This document shows positions 11,277 through 24,795 of a stretch of 64,000 nucleotides of DNA, one piece after another. The DNA is from Sitta carolinensis (Eukaryota; Chordata; Aves; Passeriformes; Sittidae). The DNA lies in the NCBI GenBank assembly GCA_032173965.1, contig JAVUNC010000006.1, positions 41,325,870 through 41,389,869 on the forward strand, read 5' to 3'. The notes beneath the pieces were generated by a model. The model was not told the origin of the DNA. It searched no databases and was given only the letters and a program-made list of their open reading frames with translations. The stretch's first letter is position 1. Every line of letters starts with the position of its first letter. A program made the translations under genes and the position numbers.

Positions 11277-14200
11277 CTTCTGCCTTGTAGAGGGACCAGT
11301 GTTAAGAACCTGTATTATATGGGATAGTGTTATAAAATGGGTTAATTTAGAAAGCAAATCTGTGTACTTGTGGAACTTAGGGAAACAAGACCTTGAGTGG
11401 AGCTGTGAAAAAATGGAATAAAATCAATATTTGTTTCAATTAGTCAGTGCCCCAGTAATGCTGCTGTGCCAGGTTCAGTCAGCTGTGGTGAGTGAGCACA
11501 GCTTTCCCACTTCCCCTGTAACCAATCAGTGATATCTGTCTGGAGTCCAGGAAATCTTATGTTGTTAGCTGATGCTGGGTGGTGGAGAGCTTCTCAGACT
11601 TCTATTCTAGGCTAACATTGAAGAGGTTTTCATCTAAATACATGTTGCCCAAATATATTTTTCTCTAAATTGCAAGCTTTATTATGTTGTGGTTTCTTTT
11701 TCTTTTTTTTTTTTAAGATGGATGGCATATTTTGTTTTCCATGAGTGTTTGGGTTTTATCCCCCTTTGTTTTGGGACATCAGATACTGGTGGGAGGAAAA
11801 GAAAAACATTTCTTTTAAAACCTCATAGTAAAAGGAGTACTCTAAACTTTTATGCACTTTTCGTGCTAGCATTTTAAGTATTGGTTTGCCAGTGGCTGTA
11901 TTTAATATCAGTAGAAGGATGTAACTGGAGCTTTCTATGTTTTTTTCTTTAGGACAACAGATCCTTTCATTTTGGCAGTGTTGTTGCCTGTTTTACAGGG
12001 GGTGAATCTGTTTCGTTATGGGCAGGTTTCTTTTGTATGCTGAGATTGTGCCTTAAGGGCTTTGGTGAATTAATTCAGTTTGTTATATGTGGCTTTAGGA
12101 GTGCTTCAACAGCTGAAAACCCAATCGATGGAGAAAAGGAAAAAAAAAAAGGATATCTTTGTTCCTTTATGAATGAATAGCTAAGATGAATAGCTGAGCT
12201 GATGACTGCAGTAAAGGCAATTGCACTGGTCAGTCCAAAACTACAACAGTTCACCTGAGACCTGACAAAGAAGTTCATGACACAGATGAATAAGGAGGCA
12301 ATACAAGGGACAGCAAAACACAGAGTCTATTGTCCATCATGAATGTTGAGGGTATAGGTGAAAATTGATGTGGGGAATGAGGGGAGAATCTCTGAAAGAG
12401 TGGGACATCTTGCTGATTTTCTTGCCTTTCTGTTACAAGACTAAAGAAATCTGAGCCTGTGTCTGTTCCAGGTGAAATGGAGCCAGGAACTGTGTTAGGG
12501 AAGTGAGGCCAAGTACCACAGCAAACTTGTACTAGTTTGCCATAAATCTCTTGTAAGCCCCATGTAGATCCTCAGTCCCACTTAAATGTAATCCAGGGCA
12601 GAAGTGATGAATTCAGAACGTGTGAAATGACTGTCTTTGTAGCATGAAAACCTGGGACTTGGCACAAGGACATGCAAGGATGCTTTAAGGTGTGAAGCTG
12701 TCTGGGACAGTCTTAGAGGATGGGAGGAAGCCAAACCTAGTGCAACCTGTCCACACTGCCAGCTGGGAGTGGGTCTTGGCATTGATGTGTCAGCTCTGAG
12801 ATATGTTTGAGTGTTTCTCTGGAATACACTAGCTCCAATAAGCCAGAATTGTACCAGGCTGACAGCAGGCTGCAGTCCCATGCACTTCTTCAGGACTCTA
12901 TAACTCTGCTTTCTGAAGCAGACTTGCAGAATGTCTCTGCAAGGACATCAGGCCTTTGGAAATGGTCCACAGCTCCTGAGGCATTTATCTTAGGTGTGAT
13001 GTATCAAGCAGCTGTGTAATGGTGCAGAAGTGCTCAGTGGTTGTCGGAAAAACTAAGCCTGTGTTGAGAAATACAAGCTTTGATAATTTTTTGGGGAGTG
13101 CACTTGTTTGTATTTCTTTATAGAAACAAGTATTTGCTATACCTAGAAGGGTTCTGGTAAAATATCAGTAGATATCAATTGGCTGAGAAAGGGAAAATTG
13201 GAAAACTGATCTAAGCTGCCAATGGGAGGGTCATCTTCTCAGAGGTATGATTTAGTCTTTGCTCTGTAGAAATTCAGTCACAAACACTACAAAATATATA
13301 GCATGCTTCATAGTAGAAATGTGTTATTTTGAGTCTTGTTCATCTTTTCTAGGACATCTATGAAATTGCAGTGTTTTTCTTCTAAATCATTTCCCCATGA
13401 AATCTGGTGGCTTTTTTAAAAAAAGAGAAAAAGGAAAAATAAAATCAATGCTCTAGGTTGCTGGGTTTCCTTTTAGTTTGTGTGGAGTTTCTAGACACAG
13501 CTGTAACTAGAAAATATAGCCTCATATTATAAACAAAAGTGCAATGAAGAAGAAGAAGCTCAATGAGGCACCATGGGGGTTTCAGCTTACAACAGACGTT
13601 AAATGAATTTATTGGTGCAAGAATGTTTAATAAGCTTGTAAGTTCCTATTAGTTCTCCTATGAACTTCCTGGGATCAAGAGAGTTCTGAATTCACTGCCA
13701 GTGTTTCCTAGGTAGAAATCCAAATAGGTAATGAACATAATGCATTTGCTATCTAAGGTAGAAGTGTTCTAAAAACATGGTGGGAAGGTGTCAGTTCTCT
13801 TACTCGAGTTTCCAAAAGCTATTTATGTCAACTTACAATTGAGCTCTACCCTGCTTGGCTCTCCTATCTTTTTTCTTTCAGTTAATGCTCGTAGCCGTGG
13901 CTGGTTTTTGTGTGTGTGGCCAGATTAGTTTCTCTAATATGATGACTAAGAGAGTAAGTAGTCTGTAAGACCATGCCTCAAATTCATAACATAAGCTTCC
14001 ATTGCCCAGGCATCTGTGAAAAGTTTGAAAATACTGCTGAATGAGTTAGAAAATCATTATTTCTCTACTCTAGATTTTGTGCAACATTTTTTTTCTTAAG
14101 TGTCTGTGTCTTAAACCAATTTTCTTTCACTTAGGGAAGACACATTTTTAAAAATAAAACCAAACTTGTATAAATATTAAAGAGGGAATGAAACTCAATG

Positions 14201-15988
14201 ATTTCTAACTATGAGATTGCCTGTTTTGAAAGTTGTACAATGATACTCTTGATGAAAATCATGTGCTAAGCTGAAGAGCTTAAAAAAAACCCTGAAATTG
14301 CCCAAAATTGTAATGGGAACCGAAAGCAACAGCACTTCTGAAATTGCATCATATCTGTGATAGTATTTGGTATTAGGGAACAAATATTCTAGGAGAGTTT
14401 TATTACTTTAGTTTTTTTATTTCACACTCTTGTTGCATCTTTAATTCTGGAAAGACTAGTAAATTCATGACTTGAATTTCTTCATTCTTATGTCATGGTG
14501 ACTCATCTGTCAAAGAGTTTAACTGTCTTATGGCAAATTGTGTCATTCTGATTTCTTCTCAGAGAATAACTAGTTCACAAGGTTGAACAACTACAGGATA
14601 GAATAATTAGTATTGTCTTTTCAGATCTCCCTGAAATTGATTTTTTTTTCTTCTAAAAGATTAATAACTGAAGGGCTGGGAAGAGAAATGAATGGAATGA
14701 TTTACCATTGAAACAGGATGTTTTGGCTTGATATTGGTTTGAACTGATAACTTCAGAACTGGCTCAGACTGCATGTATACTGTTTTTTCTTAAATAGAAT
14801 GCTGCTTAAAAAACTAATTATATCTGCCCTTTTTGTGGTGGAAAGAGTGCTTGCCAATGATCTCAACTCAGAAAGCCTAAAAAGCACCCCCTTGTTGTTC
14901 TGTAACACATTGGAAAAAACCACTGTGACTTCTAGTAGTCACTTCAATCTCTGAACATATTATGAACACTGGTGTCCTCTGTGAGCAACCTAAATAAAGA
15001 ATCCCCAAAATTCAAGTCAACTACTTCATGAAATATTGATGTAAATGTATTATCTCATGGGAAAATATGAATATAGGGCCCAATTTCCAGCTATATTAAA
15101 AGAAAAAAATGAATTAGAACAAAGGACAATCTGCTTTGTTTTTCAGCAGAAAATGTAATCAGGAATCCATTTCGTGGACAGTTGCTCAAATAAAATAGAA
15201 ATATGCAGTTACTAGCTGGAAAGAATTAAAATCAATGAATCACAGGTAAAAATGGTTTAATGGCATAGTGGAAGAGGCAGCTATGCGAAGAAGGCCTTAG
15301 GCTGACAGAGGAAGAATATATAAAGGAAGGGAAAAGCAAATGTCACAGAGAACAAGAAAGTCAACACAAAAAAATTACACTGCAACAGCAGATTGAATGT
15401 TTAAGTGTATTGACTGTATTGAAAGCTGAAGGCCATAGAAAGGGTTGGAAGTCTGACTTGCAATGCAGGTACCAGGCTGAATGGTTGTGTCCCTAGGTAT
15501 CCATGGATTTGTGCAGACACAGTGCTCTGTATCTGTTAAAAGGATAATTTTGGGAATTCTGTGGCCGTTTTAGAAGGGTTGTCAAAAGATTTTCTTCATG
15601 TTCAAACCTTTCAGCAATCTTTGAAAAGATGTGATAATCCTTGGTTACTGCTTCTACACTGAGAAAGGCTTGTGATAGACATGTTTAGAAAGAAAAAATA
15701 CTACAGTAGTATGAAAGCATCTCCTAAACAAACTTCTTTATACTGGTATAGTTTATAAATAGTATGTTCTGTAGGATGCTTTTAAAAGAGACTGTTAATA
15801 AATCTAGAGGTGAAAACTCAGTTTTAAAAGATGTATTTTTTTCTTACGTCTGCACTATCATCAGATAGTCAAAATATCAGCTCAGTGTTTCTTTAAGTTT
15901 ACTTTTAATTTGTTTAGTTTTCTTACAGCTTTGTAAATCTACCATTATTAGCTGTGTCACATTACTGTTCTCCCTTCCATATTTCAAT
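11277..15988. other. Unique noncoding stretch
   Basis: No repeat family or gene is recognised. A short direct repeat TGAATAGCT lies near 12170-12200 and a 15-base near-palindrome ATACTACAGTAGTAT at 15698-15712. Open frames are at most about 99 codons. Confidence 0.5.
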
Positions 15989-16207
15989 CAAGGGAAGTTT
16001 AGATTGGATATTAGGAAAAATTTCTTCACTAAAAGATTTTTCAACCTTTGTAACAGGTTGTCCAGGAAAGTGGAGTCACCATCTCTTGCAGTTGTGGTAT
16101 TTTGGGACATGGTTCAGTGGTGGACTGGGCAGTGCCAGGTTAAGGGTTAGGCTTGATGATCTTAAAGGGCTTTGCCAGCCTAAATGATTCCACGATGATT
16201 CTATGAA
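15989..16207 (+). mobile_element. CR1 LINE, 5'-truncated 3' end
   Basis: The copy starts at the GTTTAGATTGGATATTAGG block that precedes the CR1 terminal region. It continues through AAATTTCTTCACT, GTGGAGTCACCATCTCT, GGGACATGGTTCAGTGGTGG, GGCTTGATGATCTTAAAGGG and CCAGCCTAAATGATTC, and ends with ATTCTATG. About 219 bases are left, with the terminal 8-mer preserved. It is noncoding, and a 77-codon plus frame across it is incidental. Confidence 0.95.
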
Positions 16208-19200
16208 AATACTTGGTTGAGAAAGGAAGTGGTGCTTGGTAACACTGCAAATGTTCAAAATTTTTCTTGAGTCAGGCAGCGTTCATGATTGAAACTCTTC
16301 CTGTACCCATCTAGAGATACACTGCTCTTGGAGGGCAAGCTCAGGGCTGAGGGTGGGAAGAGCTGGTTTCTGTTTTAAACTCTTAAATAGCTGTGGTTCC
16401 AGGGCTGCATGTCTGAGCTTCCTGCAACCTGGAACACACAACTGTGATATGAAACTGGGGTTCTTTCCAACTTTAGGATTTGTGCTTGGGAAATCACAGT
16501 CCTAACTACAACTTATATACCTTGTTTTTTGAATATATGAGGCAAGCAATCATTTTAGCTTGAGGAAGAAAGACGCTTACATTGTTTATTATACACTTGC
16601 CACACTATTCCCTTCCTAGGGTGGTACAGTGACAGTGCTTTGGTACTGCAGTAGTTTGTACAAGGTTGGTTTTTTTGCCCTGTGTTTTGCTTCTGAAAGG
16701 AGAGTGAAATTCTAAGAGGTTTTTTTTAGTGACATAAAAATTGGGCCAAAGTTGTTTGTGATGAGAGCAAGTAATTTAAGTTTCTGAGATTGAACACATG
16801 ACTGTAGAACTAGTCTCTTGAGTGTAATTATTTCAAGATGGAACATGCTGATTGGAAATGAGCAGTGAAATCAGCAAGCAGGAAAAGATGATGATATGAA
16901 CTTTCTCGGGGTCAGTAATTCCAATCCAGAATGGTTTTGCAGACAGGTGAAAACTTCTTTTCTTGGCCCCCAGGCAGTAAGATGGTTTGGGATTTGTCCA
17001 GTAATTGTTTAGACCTGCTGAACCTATGAATGGCTATGTAATCTCCGTGGTAGAACCTTAGTGCAAGGGAGAAAGAAAGAAGAAAAACGTTAGATGATAA
17101 AAGTTGTGAGCTACTAAAAGAAACAGAATTGTATAAACTATTGTGATGTGAATCTTGGAAACAGATTAGTTTTATCCATGACCTACTAATTATTCTGAAA
17201 TATTTCCAGTCACTGGTGTTCGATAGAACTCTTTCATTGTTATATTGGTCAACTATAACAATAAAGGCACTGACAAATATATGAGGTCTTTCTGCCTCTA
17301 TGCTTCTTCTCCCTCTCTGTGGCTTTGGTCTGCACATTTTGCCTATGTGGATATGAGTATAATGAAAAGTCTGCCTTGTGAAAGCAGTCAATTCAAAAGC
17401 TACCAGGAATGGGGAAAGTAAGGGGCAATAGAAAAACTTGTTTTTTTTCTGGGTTCCTCTTGGAACCCTTGGAGAGGACATGGTGACCGTCACTTTATTT
17501 GCTTTCTTTGGGTATGGATACTTTGTCCTCATTCATGCCTTGCTCCCCAGAGTACTCTGCTGAATGGGTTGGGTACATTTTGATGATGTGTTTCTGGGAG
17601 AGGCCATGGGAAAGGAAATAGAGTGCATCCTGGGCAGGTTACAGAAAATGTTCCCTGTTCCAGGTGAACTCAGAGGCACTGAGGGTTAATACAAAGAAAC
17701 TATTCTCTTCTTGCCAAATGAGTCACCAGAAGCAGCCTCTGACAATCCTGAACTCTTAATTTTCCCCTACCACCCCATGTTATGTTGTTTCCTAGTTGGT
17801 AAGTCTGAAACTTTTGTTAACTGCCTTCTACATTCTCAGTCTCTGCAAAGTTCAAAACCATCTCTGTTCTGTTTAATCACTTAGTTCAACTTTATTTTTT
17901 TAATTCTGTGTACTGAAAAATACAGTTTTCTTAAAGACAATATGTTCCTGAAAGTGAATTATGTTGTTTATCTGTTCATTCAGTGTGTAAAATGGACTGG
18001 AGATGGAGGTATATTTTTAGATCAGTCATCCAGTAGAATTGAACTTATGAGTAATACTTTCATGTAACATAAGAAAAGAAGTAATTAGACTGGATAAGTC
18101 AATCTGCAGTGAACAGCTGAAGCAAGCTGTCGTTTATAGATATTTAAAAGCTTATAAAAGCAAAAAGGAAGTTAATCTAGGTAAAAAAGCAAAATAACAC
18201 CTACATTAATCCCATCAAGAGACCATGCTTTGCAATCTTCAGGCATTACAAGATTTCTTAGCATTCCTGATGTGTTGACATGTATGAAGCGTTGTCTCCA
18301 GGATGTCTGTGTTTAGACAACACATCTAAAGGCAGAAATTAATATGTATTAAGATTCCATTTTCATTTAAGTAACTCCAGTTTAACTGCAGTCTTGGACT
18401 GAACAGTAACTAGTGATTATCTGAGTCATATTTTAATATTATAGCAGCTATGAACCTAGATATTATTTTGAAATATTAAGGGAATGCTATTTTAAATGCG
18501 GTTTCATGCCTTGTCTGTCACAGATGCAGAAGTTGGAGCAGACTACTGTCAAATATACAGCATTATCATATTGGTACTGAAGCTGTGTGGGAGGAAATGC
18601 CATCCTGTATCAACTTTTCCAGGATGCAGTTTCCTGCCATTCTTCTTCTACCTGGAGCATAATTGCATTTTTAGTATAGTCTTTTGTATATTCCTTCAGT
18701 GCACTTTCCATTTTGCTTACATCCTTTCTCCTAGCTGGAAGCAGGGACAGGTTTGATCTTCCTGTGCTTAATTTCTCTGTTTGCTCCCACTTACAAGATG
18801 ACAAAAGGATGAATGATTTTGAGGAAGGAGATAATAACATGCTGGAAGGGGTATATTGCATTGGTTACTTCTGACAACCAAGGCAGATATCAAGGCAGAG
18901 CAGGCAAGGTAAGTATTGTATCTGTCAGGGCCTTTTTAGGAAGATCCTGACCTGACTGAACCCTTTTTACAGTCTCTGCAAACTCTCACAAGTAGCAATT
19001 GAACACTTCTGCAAGTTATGAAATATTGCCTCTCAACAAGTATTTAACAATATAAAATACACTCTTTTTTGGAATATTATTAATGGATACAGACAGCAAA
19101 CCTCAAATCCTGACCTTTATTATCCCTTTGAAAACGTGGTTTGACACCATTCCTTGAAAGTAGTGGTAATATTTGTATTTAAAAATGACTGTCTGGTGAA

Positions 19201-20118
19201 TCAAGAGTGGAATTGCAACCAAAATTTCTCTCACAATGTTTTCATTCCTTCCACCAAACGTAGTCAACCAGCTGACCAAATCCAGAAGTCATTCATGTCC
19301 ATGTAACTATTTTTATTGAAAGAAATTTTGTTGTAGTAACTTTTACTTTGCGTTCAGTTTCAATTATTTTAATAATTAAAAAAAAATTGCCTTTTAACTT
19401 GCATGTTATGATTACTTATTTTATTTCTCTGGATATCAGATACAAATAATGCCATTTCTTTTCTCTGCAGTGGGTAGCTAATAAATTTGGCTAGCGGAAC
19501 AGCTTTTGACCGTACAAGAAAATTTAAAATCTTTTCACAGATTTCTGCTGAAAAAAAAAATCAGTTGTTACATGTCTACATCTTCCTCCTGAGATCAATA
19601 ACTTCGCTTCAGTACTTTTTCATTCACACTGTCCACCATGATTTGCTATTCAGATAGCCTAAGTATACCTGCTGTAAGTGAAAGCAAATATTAACACAAG
19701 TGTGGTAGTTTTCTTTTAAAATGGCAAACAGAGACTCGAGTTCCCTTTTGTCCGTGACCTTTTCCATAGCCTTAAATAGAATCCAACTCTTCCACTGAGT
19801 AATCAACATAAAGAAATAATGAGCCACACATGAAAAAAGTTAATATAATAAGGAAAAAGACCTTTCATCATAGCAACTGACAGTGCTATTTCATCATATG
19901 GGAGAGAAAACGTGGATGTGTGTTTGTTAAAGCTGGTTTGTTGTGGGGTGTGTACATGGTACTAGTCAGATTAGACAAAGACAGCAATGTGTAACTTGAA
20001 GAGCATAGCATTAATGAAAACTTAATCGAGAAACACTAGTTATACAGTAATGTTTTTTGGGGTTTTTTTTTCCACTTTTCCAAAAAGTTAGTTGTATAAT
20101 GGAAAATCACAAAACTTA
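16208..20118. other. Unique noncoding stretch with one long open frame
   Basis: No interspersed repeat is recognised. A 206-codon minus-strand frame (16912-17532) is treated under findings. About 18040-18450 is A+T-rich with several TAAT words and looks like ordinary or possibly conserved noncoding DNA, which cannot be decided from one sequence. Confidence 0.45.
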
Positions 20119-20350
20119 GTCACAGGATCACAGAGGGGGTAGGGTTGGGAGGGACCACAGGGGGTCATCTGGGTCATCCTCCCTGCTCAAGCAGGGTCAT
20201 GCAGAGCACATGGCCCAGAGTTGTGTCCGCATGGTTCTTGGATGTCTTCAGTGGGAAAGATTCACCATCTCATTGGGCAATCTGATTCAGTGTGTGCTCA
20301 TTCACACAGTAAAGAAGTTCCTCTTCATGTTCCAAGGCACACTTTTGGCA
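20119..20350 (-). mobile_element. CR1 LINE, 5'-truncated, inverted
   Basis: Read on minus, this is a CR1 3' end. On plus it opens with the terminal TCACAGGATCACAG block, then GTTGGGAGGGACCACAGGGG, CTGCTCAAGCAGGGTCATG, CACCATCTCATTGGGCAATC and ACAGTAAAGAAGTTCCTCTTCATGTT, the order expected for an inverted copy. The internal words differ from the CR1 copies at 38833 and 55364, so it belongs to a different CR1 subfamily. The upstream boundary near 20350 is approximate. Confidence 0.88.
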
Positions 20351-23300
20351 CAGGAAATTTAATTCCAAGCTCATAGAGTTCAGGAAGCTTATCAGCACTG
20401 AAAATGGGACCTTCAGTTGAAAACCCTGAGGGAAGTTTTTCCAGAAGTTACCATCTCATTTTTCCCCAGATGGGAAAAAGCACACAAGAATAGAAGTTAA
20501 GGTGTTTAGAGTCCCATGAATTGAAAATCTAAGAATAATATTGCCAGTAAAATGTAGTTATTCTGTTCCAAACTGTGGAAATTGTATTATTAAAAAACAC
20601 CTTCAAGGCTTTCTGAACCTTCATGTGTCCTGATATGCTCTGGTTTAATATTGTTAGCTGTTACAAATAATCCTTTTGTTATACTCCTCTTGGCTTTGAA
20701 GCAGAAATTTGTTGCTGGTGTGCACAGAAGACAACTTTCTTTCAATGTCTGTTTTAGGATTTTCAGCTGTGAGTTGAACAGATACTCCAAATTACTTATT
20801 ATACTCCAGTGATTCCTAAAAAGTCAATGATAGAGAATGACATAATATGGTTAGGTAGAAGTAAACAATTTTAAAAATGTAAAAATAAAAGCTCGACTCC
20901 TGTGAATGTCGTTGTTTTCATATAGTTGTTGCTATCAACATTGATGTACTATGAATAGGCTTCCCCTGACTAGCAATGGCTCAAGTGTGTATTCATCAGG
21001 CAGGACAGTAGAGATAATTTAGTCTTGATGATTATACCACTGTGATTAGTAATGGAAACACAAAGAAAGTGAGTTCTTTGCAATTTTGGGGGTTGGAAGT
21101 GGGGAGGTGGGGGAAGGCAAATGAAATAGAAAAATACAATCAGCTCATCAGCAAGGGGTGCAAAAATCAGACAAATTAACAGAAGAACCTTGAGCCTCCC
21201 TCAGCTTGGAACTGTTGCATCCGGACCTGCAGTGCAGATGGCTTGGGCCATCCACCTGGTCTCTCTTTAGGCAACAGATGGGGAAACACCTCTTGCCAGA
21301 CAAAAGGGTACCCAAACCACTGGATTATACTGCTTGATCTTTATAGATTTAGGCTGTTGGGAGGGGGCAGAAAATGGCTTTTGCAATCAGGAGGGAGGAA
21401 AGAGTATTTACCTACTCTCTAATACCTCTGACAGCTTCAGCAGTCTGGATTTTTGAATCAGGACTTGGCAAATACAGCAGGTACCTTTTCTGTCACTGAG
21501 GCAAAGAATAGTTGCTGCTAAGACTGGACAATGTACCTTATTTCCTTGGTTCCTCTGGGTGCTGGACATAGCCAGGTACTGCTGCTGAGGTCAGAGCATC
21601 CTGATACGACAGAGCAGGAGGAAGGCTGTGACATAAAGCATCAAATTAATTTCCTGAATGTGGAGGGGAGAGCATTTGCTCACTTAAAAAAGCACAATAA
21701 ACCCCGAGGTTACTCACAAGGTGCTATGCCAAAGACTGAGGGGCAATGTGGAAAGGGTGGGGTACAAGACATAAGGAAGGAAACTGCACATAGGATAGCA
21801 AGAGGGAGGGACAGGTTTGAAATAAGCAGATACATGTTGCTAGGCAGAACTAGTGTTGCTAGGCCTAAAAAGTGCTTTTTGGCTTTTAATCAGTTGCAGG
21901 TCCTCTCTGCATGTGCTTCCTACAGCTGAAGAACAGCAGCCTAGTGCCTCCTGCTAGGCATCTGCTGAGCAGCTACAGGTGCAGGAGATGAGCAATGACT
22001 TTGTACATCTCCATGCATAGAGACCCTTTCTGAAGATTTCTTGGCAATCTATGTCTTTGTGCATAGCCACTGAGATTCATTCATGCAGGGAGAGTTTTGA
22101 TATTTGCAAGAAAGTGACATGTTTTTTAATAAAAGTGATCTGCTTTTCTATGCTGGTTCTATACATAGACTCTCGATTAGTGTCATAAAGAGAAGTGCCT
22201 AAAAACATACTTAAGATTTCTTTTGATTTGTGCAAGTTGCAGTAAAAAGTACAAATAATCTTAAAACTTTCTACTGGCCTCGTATTAGCAAGAGTAGACT
22301 TTGGCATTTTGTGTGTGTGTATGCTACAGAAAACTGATGGTGATAGTCTCTTGTTGAAAAACAGCTCAGTTTTGGTCCAGAGCATATGTGAACATACTGT
22401 CTCATCAATTAAATCAGTGCTCATATGCTCTTTTTACGACAAGAGAATTTGTAAATATTGGTAGTCTATTATGAAACAGTCTCGGGGAAGAAAACCAGGC
22501 TGGCATAAGTTTCTTGCTGTTTCACTGTCAGAAAAAATTAAATATTATTTTAATATGAATTATTCATAATAATAGTTTCTGCAGAATTGCTTGGAGCAGA
22601 TTTAGCCTTTAAAAATGTTTAATATTTTCTGCTTTATTTGAGATAAAGTTCACATGTTATTATAAAACGAGTTAGTTAGTTTTGCTTATGTCACGTCCCT
22701 TAAACAGTAGAATTAAAGTAAGTGTTGACTAGTATTGTAGCAATGTTTATAGTAGTACATGAAAACTGCACATCACTCTAGCTAAACTAAGTAAAATTAT
22801 CCAGTATAATTAATCTCCAGTGATATTTAAAAACCAACATAGATAAAAGCAACTTAATGTTGATGCCAGGTAAATAAAACAAAGTGAAATATAATAAAAC
22901 TTCAATAAATGATTACATCCTTAACCTCAAGAATGGTTACTTAACTGTGGCATTCCAGACTGGAATGATGATGATGTGTAGTAGCTTTGATCCAGGTAAA
23001 ATACATTTTTCTGTGTGCAGTGCAAGGTAGTAAGACAGTGGACAGATTGTTGGTGGTAAACTGCAGATGAAATATAGTGACTTAGTACTTGCTACCTAAA
23101 AGTCTTTTAATAATTATTGTGATGGATTATACAGATTTGAAAATTGATTCAGTGGGCTCAAGTGAGTTGTATGCCAGACTCTTAAAAGAGAGAACCAGTC
23201 TTGCAGTGCCAAAGAAGCAGTTTCATCCAAGAGATGCTGAAGAACTTTTCAATTTTTTGAGAAAAATTTTAGTCGCATTAGTAATTAGTTATAATTAAAA

Positions 23301-24654
23301 ATACATTTTTTCCCTCCTTTCCCCTTTTTCACCCTTCTATTGCTGCTCCCACATCGTGCTGTCCACTTCTGTCCTGAGCTGTTGATCATCCTGACAATTT
23401 TATCTATTATAATTCCTTTATTTCTGTCCTCCATCCTGGGTCATGTTTTCCTTCTGGGCCATGCAGAAGAAAAAGTGTCTTCCTCTTGGACCAGTCTGGA
23501 GACTTTGCAGTGTTGCTTCTTGCAACACTTGTTCTCCTTGAAGACCAAAACAAACAAAACTTATAAATTTAAACAAACCACACACAAATTAACAAAATCT
23601 TCAGAGAGTACCTAAAAATTAGTCGCACTCAGTTATGTTTCCTTCATGTGGAGATATAACTTATTCACTATTTTTATTTCAGTACAAATGTCTAGGTGTC
23701 CTCTTCACATGTTCAGTTCCTATTTGGGAAAGAAACCTTGTTTACTTGGTTCTCCTCATGATATTCCAGAGGCTCACACTCCCCACCACTATTACACCAA
23801 TGCCACCTTCTGCTCTAATGTGCTTGAGCTGACAGGTGCTAAAATTTGAGACTTCAGCTAAGCTTTCAAAAGTAGAGCTTATAAACATTTCAAAACTTCT
23901 TGAACTTCCAGAATTATTATTAGTATCTTATGACATCCTTGGAGACTAAACCAGAGTAGTCTGCAATTTGACTGCAGATCCTTCCCCATCCTTCTCCAAA
24001 TCAACAAAACTTTTAAAGACGAAAGTTCTTCCTTGATCTCATTTGCTATCGAGTTATGCTATGTAGCTGTTCACAGCAATTTTTAAACTAAAGCATCAGG
24101 CAGACTGTATTTCTATAATCATTTCCAGCCTTGAGTTTTTCCAGCAATTTCATTCACATCCAAATGTATATGTCCTATATTGTTGAAATCTTCAACATGC
24201 TGAGACAGGGTAAATCATAGGGGTTAAAGTAAGAATATTAAATAGGGTACCAAATAGGAAAAGAAATGGAGCTGCTCTGTAAGTGGATTTTAATGGGAGG
24301 AAAAAAAATCAATACGTTTTTCATCCATATATTTTGTATGAACAGTGATAGATAATAAAATATTTAAGAATACAGCATATAATTCAGTCTTCTAAGCATT
24401 TTAAACTGTTACTATCTTTTTCCCCCTCTATTTTAGAAGTTCCATGTTCTAGCTGACAATCGACCCACTCACATGAAACTCCTTTTAATTTTATTCTACC
24501 TTGTCAATCAGAAGCTTTAGTACTTTAGCAAATGTTACAGTATCCGATTTTTCTTTAGACAGTTGAAATCAGAGGCAGCTCCTCCCATTATTTCTGTGTA
24601 TTTGGATTCCCAAAGAAATGAAATGTATTCAAATGTTATATTGAGTGAAATAAT
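20351..24654. other. Unique noncoding stretch
   Basis: A 132-codon plus frame (21531-21929) has no recognisable domain. The G-run cluster at 21088-21113 is listed separately. About 22540-22960 is very A+T-rich. Nothing else is recognised. Confidence 0.5.
21088..21113 (+). repeat. G-run cluster
   Basis: Three runs of 4-5 G and two GG pairs lie within 26 bases. There are only three runs of three or more G, so at best this would give a weak, two-tetrad G-quadruplex. Reported as a compositional feature only. Confidence 0.6.
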
Positions 24655-24795
24655 GACCATAGAATTTCTAGGTTTGGAAAAAAAACCTTTGAGATTGTTG
24701 GATCCAACCATTAACCCAGTACTACCATGTTCACCTCTTCAAGTGCCCCATTTTTTTAAACACTTCCAGGGATGGTGATTCCACCACGAATAATG
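24655..24795 (-). mobile_element. CR1 LINE fragment, inverted
   Basis: The plus strand starts with the reverse of the CR1 terminus (CCATAGAATTTCTAGGTTTGG), then TTTGAGATTGTTGGATCCAA, an ACTACCATGTTCACC block and AAACACTTCCAGGGATGGTG ahead of TTCCACCAC. This is the mirror of the plus-strand order seen at 15989 and 37573. Only about 140 bases survive, with a poly-A expansion inside. Confidence 0.85.

Noticed and set aside
21088..21113. Strong G-quadruplex
   Set aside because: Only three runs of three or more G are present, so the usual four-run requirement is not met.
21531..21929. 132-codon plus-strand frame
   Set aside because: No recognisable domain, no supporting splice or promoter context, and within the range expected by chance in a 64 kb window.
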